The translations under genes and the position numbers were made by a program. From Acidobacteriota bacterium (GTDB lineage Bacteria; Acidobacteriota; Vicinamibacteria; Vicinamibacterales; UBA2999), in contig JABFRY010000121.1 in NCBI GenBank assembly GCA_013140955.1, forward strand, positions 1-9,417: DNA of 9,417 bases, written 5' to 3'. This document shows, piece after piece, positions 1-5,987 of the stretch. Under the pieces are notes generated by a model. That model saw only the letters and a list, made by a program, of their open reading frames with translations, had not been told where the DNA came from and ran no database searches. How positions within the stretch are numbered: the stretch's first letter is position 1; each line of letters starts with the position of its first letter.

Positions 1-325
1 CGATACGGCCGACCCGCACCGCACGCAGGCTGGCCTGCGAGCGTGCGGCCCAATCGTCGTCGGGCACGTCCACCGCGCGCGCGGCCAGGCCCATCACCTG
101 TGCGGGCAGTGCCAGGAGCGCGCGGTCGCGCTCGGCGCTGGCGTGGAAGAAGGCCCGCCACGTCCGGGGACCTTCCTCGGACACGGCCGACACGTCGAAG
201 TCGGCCAGGGCCGCCATGACCAGGCCCGCGCCCTCCTCGTCCCCCCCGTCGTCCGGGAGGCCGCCGGTCGCGGGACGTGCCTGGGCGGCCGGCAGCGTGA
301 TTTCCAGTGCCGGCCACGTACGCAT
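1..325 (-). CDS. prmA: Ribosomal protein L11 methyltransferase, N-terminal part (runs off the left edge)
   Basis: PrmA uses S-adenosylmethionine to methylate ribosomal protein L11 in the cytoplasm. Only the first 108 residues are inside the window. They begin MRTWPALEITLP and include a variable, acidic, alanine-rich stretch fitting the N-terminal L11-recognition domain. At about residues 91-108 comes DWAARSQASLRAVRVGRI, which resembles the PrmA linker motif (DW...W...F.P..xG.R..I) that precedes the methyltransferase domain. The catalytic SAM-binding domain lies beyond base 1 and cannot be checked. The ATG sits two bases after the dnaJ stop, so translation is probably coupled to dnaJ. A dnaJ-prmA order is known in several bacterial phyla and supports the call. 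No strong Shine-Dalgarno sequence is visible. The family assignment rests on the short linker motif plus context, so it is good but not certain. Confidence 0.75.
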   Translation of the reverse strand, partial: MRTWPALEITLPAAQARPATGGLPDDGGDEEGAGLVMAALADFDVSAVSEEGPRTWRAFFHASAERDRALLALPAQVMGLAARAVDVPDDDWAARSQASLRAVRVGRI

Positions 326-327
326 GG

Positions 328-1464
328 TCAGCCGAAGATGTCCTTGACGCGCTCGAAGATGCCCTTGTCGTGCTCCTCGCGGAGCGTGGGCTCGAAGGCC
401 TCGGTCGGGAGCGACTCGGCGAGCTGCTCGACGAGCTTGCGCTGCTCGCGCGACAGCTTCTTGGGGGTCACCATCCGCACCGTGACGATGAGGTCGCCCT
501 TGCCGCGTCCCGACACGTCCGGCATACCGCGACCCTTGATGCGGAACGCCGTGCCGCTCTGCGTGCCGTCGGGCACGGTGAAGGGCTCCCGGCCGTCGAG
601 CGTGGGGACGATGATCTCGCCGCCCAGGGCCATGGTGGGGAAGCTCACCGGGATGTCGCAGTGCAGGTCGTTGCCGTCGCGGTGGAAGAACGCGTGCTCC
701 TGCACGTGCACCACCACATACAGGTCGCCGGGAGGGCCGCCGCCGCGTCCCGCTTCGCCTTCGCCGGTCAGGCGGAGGCGCTGTCCCCCGGAGATGCCGG
801 GCGGGATCTTCACCGTGAGCTTGCGCTCCCGCTCGGTGCGACCCATTCCGCGACAGGTGGCGCAGGGCTTGGCGATGATCTGGCCCGTGCCGCGGCACTG
901 TCCGCACGTCCGGGCCACCGTGAAAAAGCCCTGCTGGTAGCGCAGCTGCCCGCGGCCCTGGCACTGCGGACAGGCCGCGGGTTTCGAGCCGGCGGCCGCC
1001 CCGTTGCCGCCACAGGTGGCGCAGGTTTCCTCGCGGGGAATCTGGATCGTCGTCTCGGCGCCGGTCGCCGATTCCTCGAAGGAGATTTCGAGGTCGTACC
1101 GCAGATCCGCTCCGCGCTGGGTGCCCCGGGCCCGTCCCGCACCGAAGACGTCGCCGAAGCCGAACACGTCGCCCAAGCCGCCGAAGATGTCCTCGAAGCC
1201 GGTGAAGACCGACGGGTCGAAGCCTCCCTGCGCGGCCGCGCCGACCCCCGCATGGCCGAAGCGATCGTAGGCGCGCCGCTTGTCGCCGTCGGCGAGGACG
1301 GCGTACGCCTCCGCGGCCTCCTTGAACCGTTCCTCGGCCTCGGCATCCCCCTGGTTGCGGTCGGGATGGTACTTGAGCGCGAGCTTCCGGTAGGCGCTCT
1401 TGATCTCCTGGTCGGCCGCCGTACGCTCGACGCCGAGCACCTCGTAGTAGTCGCGTCGGCTCAC
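328..1464 (-). CDS. dnaJ: Molecular chaperone DnaJ (Hsp40), type I
   Basis: DnaJ delivers unfolded proteins to DnaK and stimulates its ATPase. The 378-residue product has the full type I layout. The J domain spans about residues 4-70, with the HPD tripeptide at 33-35. A short Gly/Phe-rich region follows at about 71-115. Four CxxCxGxG zinc-binding repeats begin at 148 (CATCGGNG), 165 (CPQCQGRG), 187 (CGQCRGTG) and 201 (CATCRGMG). Two C-terminal substrate-binding beta domains and a dimerisation tail ending KDIFG complete it. The start is a GTG that overlaps the grpE stop as GTGA. It is preceded by AAGGTGG seven bases upstream, and it puts SRRDYYEVLG exactly at the expected N-terminus. The reading frame stays open further upstream, inside grpE, but that extension has no J-protein character. 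All key residues are present, with no sign of damage. Translation is probably coupled to grpE and prmA. Confidence 0.97.
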   Translation of the reverse strand: MSRRDYYEVLGVERTAADQEIKSAYRKLALKYHPDRNQGDAEAEERFKEAAEAYAVLADGDKRRAYDRFGHAGVGAAAQGGFDPSVFTGFEDIFGGLGDVFGFGDVFGAGRARGTQRGADLRYDLEISFEESATGAETTIQIPREETCATCGGNGAAAGSKPAACPQCQGRGQLRYQQGFFTVARTCGQCRGTGQIIAKPCATCRGMGRTERERKLTVKIPPGISGGQRLRLTGEGEAGRGGGPPGDLYVVVHVQEHAFFHRDGNDLHCDIPVSFPTMALGGEIIVPTLDGREPFTVPDGTQSGTAFRIKGRGMPDVSGRGKGDLIVTVRMVTPKKLSREQRKLVEQLAESLPTEAFEPTLREEHDKGIFERVKDIFG

Positions 1465-1988
1465 GTCGTCGCCACCTTCACCATCGTGGCGCGCAGGAGC
1501 CGGTCGCCGAGCATGTAGCCCCTCCGCAGCTCTTCGACCACTTCGCCATTCCGGCGCCCGTCCACCGGCTCCTGTGCCACCGCCTGGTGGAACCGGGGGT
1601 CGAAGTCGGCGCCCAGGGCCTCGATGGGCGTGACCCCGCGCTTGCGCAGCAGGTCGGCCATCTGGCGGTGAATCAGGTCGAGACCCTTCCGGTAAGCGTC
1701 CGCATCGGCACCGGCCGGCGCCTGGAGGGCGCGCTCGAAGTCGTCCATCACCAGCAGCACGTCGAGCAGCAGGTCCGTCGTGGCGGTGTCCGCATGTTCC
1801 CGGCGCTCCCGCTCGATGCGCTTCCGGTAGTTGTCGAATTCGGCGGCCGTGCGCAGCAGCCGGTCCTGGAGGGCGGCCTTTTCGCGGCGCCACTCCTCCA
1901 CGGCCGCGTCGCCGGACGGCGCGGGGTGCACGGGGTCACCGGGTGGGGTGGTGGGCGATTCGGGATCGTTGGCAGCGTTGTCGGACAT
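1461..1988 (-). CDS. grpE: DnaK nucleotide exchange factor GrpE
   Basis: GrpE is a homodimer that releases ADP from DnaK and so resets the DnaK-DnaJ chaperone cycle. The predicted 175-residue form is a normal length for the family. It has a disordered Pro/Asp-rich N-terminus to about residue 28, then a long charged helix suited to the GrpE dimer coiled coil, including AEFDNYRKR at 49-57. A VMDDFERAL segment follows, and the C-terminal beta wing ends in GYMLGDRLLRATMVKVA, which matches the family signature. Three in-frame starts are possible: GTG at 2063, ATG at 2015 and ATG at 1988. I chose 1988 because GAGG lies just upstream and because the longer forms would run into a 16-base hairpin and add atypical sequence. 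The 3' end overlaps dnaJ by four bases. Identity is sure; the exact start is not. Confidence 0.95.
   Translation of the reverse strand: MSDNAANDPESPTTPPGDPVHPAPSGDAAVEEWRREKAALQDRLLRTAAEFDNYRKRIERERREHADTATTDLLLDVLLVMDDFERALQAPAGADADAYRKGLDLIHRQMADLLRKRGVTPIEALGADFDPRFHQAVAQEPVDGRRNGEVVEELRRGYMLGDRLLRATMVKVATT
1472..1478 (-). promoter_or_regulatory. Ribosome binding site of dnaJ
   Basis: On the minus strand AAGGTGG lies seven bases before the GTG at 1464, inside the last codons of grpE. It is the best Shine-Dalgarno-like sequence in the heat-shock block. It decides the dnaJ start in favour of the overlapping GTG rather than any codon further upstream. Confidence 0.7.
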
Positions 1989-2045
1989 GGTCCTCGGGTG
2001 CGACTCCTGGTTCATCGGTGTGGGCCGACGCGACCCATGGGCGAC

Positions 2046-2061
2046 GGTCCCGGACGGGACC
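2046..2061 (-). other. Perfect inverted repeat (RNA hairpin) between hrcA and grpE
   Basis: The 16-base sequence GGTCCCGTCCGGGACC (minus strand) forms six G-C-rich pairs around a four-base loop. It starts 13 bases after the hrcA stop and sits upstream of the preferred grpE ATG at 1988. No T-run follows, so it is not a classical intrinsic terminator. It could be an RNA processing or stability element that sets the hrcA to grpE-dnaJ ratio, a partial attenuator, or a chance palindrome in GC-rich DNA. It does not resemble a CIRCE operator. Confidence 0.5.
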
Positions 2062-2074
2062 ACCGCGCGGACGG

Positions 2075-3124
2075 TCAGTCTCCGGTTCGCAGCACCCGCG
2101 ACACGACCTGCGTGGTGCCGTCGACGAGGGAAATGGCCCGTGAATAGTGCATGCGCATCGGACCGATGACGCCCACCGTGCGCACCGTGTCACCGTCGAC
2201 CACGGTCGACGCGACGAGGCTGAGCGACCGCAGGTCCGGTGCGGTGTGCTCGTGGCCGATGATGACCGTCAATCCCGGCCCGTCGATGTACTCGTTGAGC
2301 AGGCGGACGAGCCGCTCCTTCTCTTCCATCATCTCGAGCAGCGCCCGGAGCGTCTCGCGCGAGATGTCGGACTCGGGCACCCCGTGCAGCAGCGACGCCG
2401 CGCCCTCGACGAAGAACGGCTGCTGCTTCGGCAGCGCGTCGAGGGTGGTCTGTGCGAGCCGGAGCGCACGGCCGAGGAGTTCGTCGTAGAGCGTCCGCTC
2501 GCGCTGCAGGCGGGTGCGCACCGCATCGCGCACCGCCATGAGCGGCAGCCCGCTGAACTCGGTCGTGATGTAGTTGGCGGCCTGGATGAGGACATCGGGG
2601 CTCAGCTCTTCGCCGGTGTCGATGACCTTCTGCGTCACCTGATTGCCCCGCGAGGCGACGACCACCAGCACCCGCGTCCCGCCGAGCGGCACGAAGTCGA
2701 TGCGCTGCAGGTACGACACCTGCTCGGCGGCCAGGGCGAAACCCACCGACCGTGCCGCCCGCGAGACCACGTGGGACGCGCTGGCGAGGACGTCTTCCAT
2801 CAGGGCCGGACGGCTGACCTGTTCGCGCAGCTGGCTTTCGACACCGGCTGGCGGCCGCACCGGCCGACGCCCGTCGAGCAGCAGGTCCACGAACACCCGA
2901 TACCCCCGGTCGGTGGGGATGCGGCCCGCCGAGGTATGCGGCTGGCTCAGGTAGCCCTCGTGCTCCAGCTGGACCAGGGCGTTGCGGACCGTCGCCGACG
3001 ACACGTTCAACCCGCTGGTCCGTACGAGCACCTGCGACGACACCGGTTCGCCGGTCACGATGTACTCGCGAACCAGGCTCGCGAGCAGCCGCCGCGATCG
3101 TTCGGAAAGGGTGATGGAAACCAT
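2075..3124 (-). CDS. hrcA: Heat-inducible transcription repressor HrcA
   Basis: HrcA represses class I heat-shock genes by binding CIRCE operators; its activity depends on GroEL in the species studied. The 349-residue protein is of normal length. The N-terminal winged-helix domain (about residues 1-105) contains VSSATVRNALVQLEHEGYL at 41-59, followed by the family hallmark SAGRIPTDRGYR at 65-76. The middle GAF-like and dimerisation region follows, and the C-terminus carries VGVIGPMRMHYSRAI around 317-331, where GPxRM is highly conserved. The ATG at 3124 places SERSRRLL at the expected N-terminus. Only a weak CAGG precedes it as a ribosome site. A perfect TATAAT lies 36 bases upstream. It is the first gene of the hrcA-grpE-dnaJ-prmA group, an arrangement that would normally give autoregulation, yet no CIRCE element is visible upstream. 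Confidence 0.97.
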   Translation of the reverse strand: MVSITLSERSRRLLASLVREYIVTGEPVSSQVLVRTSGLNVSSATVRNALVQLEHEGYLSQPHTSAGRIPTDRGYRVFVDLLLDGRRPVRPPAGVESQLREQVSRPALMEDVLASASHVVSRAARSVGFALAAEQVSYLQRIDFVPLGGTRVLVVVASRGNQVTQKVIDTGEELSPDVLIQAANYITTEFSGLPLMAVRDAVRTRLQRERTLYDELLGRALRLAQTTLDALPKQQPFFVEGAASLLHGVPESDISRETLRALLEMMEEKERLVRLLNEYIDGPGLTVIIGHEHTAPDLRSLSLVASTVVDGDTVRTVGVIGPMRMHYSRAISLVDGTTQVVSRVLRTGD

Positions 3125-3160
3125 TGCCTGTCAGCCGCTTACACCTGCGGACCTCGAAGG

Positions 3161-3166
3161 ATTATA
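3161..3166 (-). promoter_or_regulatory. Candidate -10 box of the hrcA promoter
   Basis: The minus strand reads GGGCTATAATCC, a perfect sigma-70 -10 hexamer in otherwise GC-rich DNA. The predicted transcript would begin near 3154 and have a leader of about 30 bases before the hrcA ATG. At 16-19 bases upstream there is only G/C-rich sequence with no TTGACA-like hexamer, so either the -35 contact is weak or another factor helps. I see no alternative heat-shock sigma consensus. Confidence 0.6.
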
Positions 3167-3174
3167 GCCCACCC

Positions 3175-3188
3175 GCCCCTTCGGGGGC
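3175..3188 (-). other. GCCCC/GGGGC hairpin between xdhC and hrcA
   Basis: Read on the minus strand this is GCCCC-CGAA-GGGGC; on the plus strand it is GCCCC-TTCG-GGGGC. It starts six bases after the xdhC stop, where a terminator would be expected, but no T-run follows. It also lies where the -35 and spacer of the hrcA promoter would be, so it could be an operator-like palindrome. The sequence alone does not separate these readings. Confidence 0.4.
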
Positions 3189-3194
3189 CGTCGC

Positions 3195-4028
3195 TCAGGC
3201 GCGGACGGCGCCGTCCCATCGCAGGCTCGCGGCCGCGGCGCCGGGGCCGGCCAGCTTGCCGTGGCGGACGGCGATGAGCTCGGCGAGGATGCTGACCGCG
3301 ATCTCCTGCGGGGTGACCGCGCCGATGTCGAGGCCGATCGGCGCGTGCACCGCCGCCAGGGCCTCGGCCGCAAGTCCCTCCGCGAGCAGGGCGTCGTAGA
3401 TCCGCCGGACCTTGGCACGGCTGCCAATCAAGCCCACGTAGCGGAGACCCGCGGGGGCAAGGGCGCGCAGGGCATCGAGGTCGTGGCGGTGTCCGCGCGT
3501 CACGATGACCGCGTAGGCGCCCGGTGGCAGGGTCCGCGTCTGGAGCCAGCCCGGGATGTCCTCCACGATGACCTCGACGCCCTCGGGAAAGAGGCTGGGG
3601 TCGGCGAACTTCTCGCGGTCGTCCACCAGGTGGACGCGGAAGCCGGCCTCGTGCGCCATCCGGGCCAGGCACTGGCCCACGTGTCCGGCGCCGAAGACGT
3701 ACACCTCGGGCGCCGGCTCGACGGGCTCGATGAAGACCTCCATCTGGCCTCCGCAGATCAGGCCGCTCTCCTCGGCGAAGTCGTCCGAGAGTTCGTAGGT
3801 GAACCGGGCCGGCTGCCGGGATCCAATGGCTTCGCGCGCCTTCCAGAAGGCGTCGTTCTCGTAGCAGCCGCCGCCGATGGTCCCGACCGTCCGCCCGTCC
3901 GCATAGACGAGCATCTTGGCGCCGACGCGCTGGGGCGTCGAACCGTTGGAGGAGACGATGGTGACCAGTGCCACGCCCTCTCCCCGCTGCAGGGCCTCGG
4001 CCAGCGCCGCGAAGACCTCCTGGTTCAT
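3195..4028 (-). CDS. XdhC/CoxI family protein (molybdoenzyme maturation type)
   Basis: XdhC and CoxI proteins help mature molybdenum hydroxylases. XdhC binds molybdenum cofactor and supports its sulfuration before insertion into xanthine dehydrogenase. The 277-residue product has both family domains. The N-terminal domain shows SSNGSTPQRVGAKMLV at 26-41 and GTIGGGCYEND at 49-59, where C55 is the conserved cysteine position. A second cysteine, C92, lies in GLICGGQMEVFIEP. The C-terminal Rossmann-like domain begins with VYVFGAGHVG at 109-118 and includes VGLIGSRAKVRRI and a terminal VHAPIGLDIGAVTPQEIAVSI motif. No membrane segment or signal peptide is seen. No molybdoenzyme or cofactor gene is in the window, so its client cannot be read from context. 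It lies 62 bases after bshC on the same strand but appears to have its own promoter. The family is sure; the exact substrate is unknown. Confidence 0.93.
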   Translation of the reverse strand: MNQEVFAALAEALQRGEGVALVTIVSSNGSTPQRVGAKMLVYADGRTVGTIGGGCYENDAFWKAREAIGSRQPARFTYELSDDFAEESGLICGGQMEVFIEPVEPAPEVYVFGAGHVGQCLARMAHEAGFRVHLVDDREKFADPSLFPEGVEVIVEDIPGWLQTRTLPPGAYAVIVTRGHRHDLDALRALAPAGLRYVGLIGSRAKVRRIYDALLAEGLAAEALAAVHAPIGLDIGAVTPQEIAVSILAELIAVRHGKLAGPGAAAASLRWDGAVRA

Positions 4029-4034
4029 GCGGGG

Positions 4035-4040
4035 ATTATA
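4035..4040 (-). promoter_or_regulatory. Candidate -10 box of xdhC; likely leaderless start
   Basis: The minus strand reads TTCTATAATCCCCGCATG, giving a perfect TATAAT that ends six bases before the ATG at 4028. A start point about seven bases after the hexamer falls at the A of the ATG, so the mRNA would have essentially no 5' leader. In agreement, no Shine-Dalgarno sequence is present. No good -35 hexamer is visible at the normal distance. Confidence 0.6.
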
Positions 4041-4090
4041 GAACCGCTGTCAGCCGTGGGATGGCATCGCGGGTGCGCGGCGCGCCGGCC

Positions 4091-5746
4091 TCAGATGGTG
4101 AGCACCCAGTGGGTGCCCATGTCGGGCGCGAGTTCGTCGGCGAGCCGATCCACCAGTCCGGGTCCGTAGCGGTTCAGGAAGTAGACGAACCCCACCTCGC
4201 GCTCCTGCGGATGTCCGGCGGGGAAGGCCTGGGCGCGGGCATGGTGGAACTGGCGCCGCAGCGTGTCGTCCTTGCGCTTGGCCGCCTGGATGATCTTGGC
4301 CTGCAGCTTCTTCAGGTCGTCCTGCATGCGACCGAGCGTGGAGCGGGCCGCGCCTTCCAGCGTGGAATCGATGGTGGTGACGGCCGACGCCACCTCCGCC
4401 ATGCGCTCCTCCACGGCGCGGATCGCGCTGTCGAGCGAGTCGTCCACGGCCGCGGGCAGCTGTGCCCGGAGCAACGCATTGAGGGCCGACTCGTCCTGAT
4501 CGCGCAGGGCCTCGAGCGGCAGTTCCTGGCGGGAGAGAAACCGCATGGCGTTCGCATCGAGCAGCGTCGCGCTGATGCGCTGCACCACCAGGGGCATGGG
4601 CACGCCGAACGCCTCGTACACGCCCCGGAGCTGGCCGAAGTAGGCCAGCTCGCCAGGCCCGCCCACGTAGCAGACGGTGGGGAAGATCGTGTCCTGCATC
4701 ACGGAGCGCAACAGCACGCTCGGGCTGAATTCCTCAGGGGCGCGGCTGGCCAGTTCGAGCAGCGCGGCACGCGACTCCACGCGCTCGCCAATCCGGAAGT
4801 CGTCGCCTTCCATCTGGATCGGCTGCCGGCCGTCGGCGTTGAGGTGGAACAGGGCCAGTGCGCCGGGCTGCGGCGCGACCTGCGCGTGATAACCCTGGGC
4901 CGTCAGCGCCCGACCGGCCTCGGTGGCCAGGCGGCCCGTGCGGTCGCCAGCGGCCAGCTCCTGCTCGAAGAGGTGGCGTGCCAGCGGCTTCGCGGCCGGG
5001 TCACTGCCGTCGTACACCACGAGTCCCCGCGGGCCGAGCACGCGTTCGATCCAGCGGGCGAAGGCGTCGGCGACCCCCGTGCCCGGACGATAGGCCGCGC
5101 GAAGATCCTCGATCAGCCCGGCGGTGAAGTCGGTGCGAGGCAGCGTGTGAGCCAGCGTCTCGAGCGCGACCTCTACGGATGCGTCCAGCACGAGGCGGCC
5201 AACCGGCTGTGCCCCGCAGCCGGGGAGAGGCCCGAGCGCCACGCTCGTCGGTTCGAGCGCCGCGTCGAGCACCGTACAGCCCCGGACTTCCTCCCAGTCG
5301 TGATCCTCGCCGTGCGCCCAGAAGACCGCCTCGGCCGGCACCGAAAACTGCGTGCGGAGGCGTTCGGCGAGCATCAGGGCCGTCAGGGCCTTCAGCAGGG
5401 TGAAGAACGGTCCGCCGAACAGGCCGACCTGCTGGCCGGTGACCACGGCGACGGTGTCGCGGCGTCTCAGGCGATCGGCGGCTGCGATGGCCGCAGGCGG
5501 TGCCTGACGGGCGGCCTGTTGTGCCTGCAGCATGTCAGCGACGGCTTCCCGGGGCCGTTCGACGCCGCGCGCGCGCTCGACGGCCGCGGTCCAGGCCGCC
5601 GGGTCAGCGGGGTTGCCGGCGTAGAAATCGGCGAGGCGCTCGTAGCGGCAGGCGTAGTCGAAGACCAGTGGCCGAACCCAGGGAAAACGCCGGATGTCGG
5701 TGGGAACACGGGAGGCACTGGCTCCGAGGCCGGGCTGGGACAACAC
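4091..5746 (-). CDS. bshC: Bacillithiol biosynthesis cysteine-adding enzyme BshC
   Basis: BshC is the proposed last enzyme of bacillithiol synthesis, joining cysteine to glucosaminyl-malate to give the low-molecular-weight thiol. The predicted 551 residues match the family length. Recognisable blocks are VTGQQVGLFGGPFFTLLKA at 102-120, VFWAHGEDHDWEEV at 141-154, YVGGPGELAYFGQL from 360, and a long charged helical region at roughly 435-510 that fits the BshC C-terminal coiled coil. The frame is intact to the TGA at 4091. The GTG at 5746 is chosen because a promoter-like TTGACA...GACAGT ends seven bases before it, which suggests a leaderless start. A GTG 13 codons downstream is a less supported alternative. 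The partners BshA and BshB are not in the window, as is common because bsh genes are often scattered. It is divergent from carA. Confidence 0.93.
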   Translation of the reverse strand: MLSQPGLGASASRVPTDIRRFPWVRPLVFDYACRYERLADFYAGNPADPAAWTAAVERARGVERPREAVADMLQAQQAARQAPPAAIAAADRLRRRDTVAVVTGQQVGLFGGPFFTLLKALTALMLAERLRTQFSVPAEAVFWAHGEDHDWEEVRGCTVLDAALEPTSVALGPLPGCGAQPVGRLVLDASVEVALETLAHTLPRTDFTAGLIEDLRAAYRPGTGVADAFARWIERVLGPRGLVVYDGSDPAAKPLARHLFEQELAAGDRTGRLATEAGRALTAQGYHAQVAPQPGALALFHLNADGRQPIQMEGDDFRIGERVESRAALLELASRAPEEFSPSVLLRSVMQDTIFPTVCYVGGPGELAYFGQLRGVYEAFGVPMPLVVQRISATLLDANAMRFLSRQELPLEALRDQDESALNALLRAQLPAAVDDSLDSAIRAVEERMAEVASAVTTIDSTLEGAARSTLGRMQDDLKKLQAKIIQAAKRKDDTLRRQFHHARAQAFPAGHPQEREVGFVYFLNRYGPGLVDRLADELAPDMGTHWVLTI

Positions 5747-5753
5747 CGGCGCT

Positions 5754-5783
5754 ACTGTCGCAGAGCGCCGTACGCAGTGTCAA
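5754..5783 (-). promoter_or_regulatory. Candidate sigma-70 promoter of bshC
   Basis: The minus strand has a perfect TTGACA at 5783-5778, an 18-base spacer ending in TGC (extended -10 style) and GACAGT at 5759-5754. The -10 matches TATAAT at only three positions, but the perfect -35 and the TGn motif compensate. Transcription would begin at about 5747-5746, which is the GTG start codon itself, so the message would be leaderless. Confidence 0.55.
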
Positions 5784-5872
5784 GGCGAGGCGGCGCGCGC
5801 AGGCGCTCCCGCGGCGCACACGTCGCCGGCCTGGACTCGCGGCCGCGACCGCCACTGCGGCACGACGTTCGA

Positions 5873-5902
5873 TTGCTGTGCCGAGAATTCGCGTGCTACG
5901 AT
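5873..5902 (+). promoter_or_regulatory. Candidate promoter of carAB
   Basis: The plus strand shows TTGCTG at 5873-5878, an 18-base spacer and TACGAT at 5897-5902, preceded by TGC as an extended -10. The predicted start near 5909 leaves a leader of about 205 bases before the carA ATG. A near-perfect direct repeat of CGCGTGC (5890-5896 and 5915-5921) brackets the -10 and start point. The promoter is weak by consensus but is the best candidate on this strand in the gap. Confidence 0.45.
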
Positions 5903-5970
5903 CGCCCGCAAATCCGCGTGCGCTCACCTCGATACCACCGTCCTTTCCGCACTGGAGCTCAGCCGCCGCC

Positions 5971-5987
5971 CGGAACCGGTTGTTCCG
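5971..5987 (+). other. Hairpin in the presumed carA leader
   Basis: The sequence CGGAAC-CGGTT-GTTCCG is a perfect six-pair stem with a five-base loop, about 60 bases into the predicted carAB transcript. No T-run follows, so it is not an intrinsic terminator by itself. Its function is unknown; leader folding or a protein-binding palindrome are possible. Confidence 0.4.

Noticed and set aside
307..1518. 403-codon open frame on the plus strand opposite dnaJ
   Set aside because: dnaJ on the minus strand carries the HPD and all four zinc motifs; the antisense product is Ala/Arg/Leu-rich filler.
1465..1893. N-terminal extension of dnaJ to an upstream start at 1893
   Set aside because: It would overlap nearly all of grpE and gives Arg/Pro/Ala-rich sequence; the GTG at 1464 with its ribosome site gives the canonical J-domain start.
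3175..3188. Intrinsic terminator after xdhC
   Set aside because: The hairpin has a five-pair stem but is followed by GGGTGGGC rather than a T-run, so it is listed only as an unassigned hairpin.
2147..3277. 376-codon open frame on the plus strand opposite hrcA
   Set aside because: It is antisense to intact hrcA and its translation is dominated by Arg, His and Asp in a shadow pattern.
4048..4053. CTGACA as a -35 box for xdhC
   Set aside because: It is only seven bases from the TATAAT, far too close for a sigma-70 -35 element.
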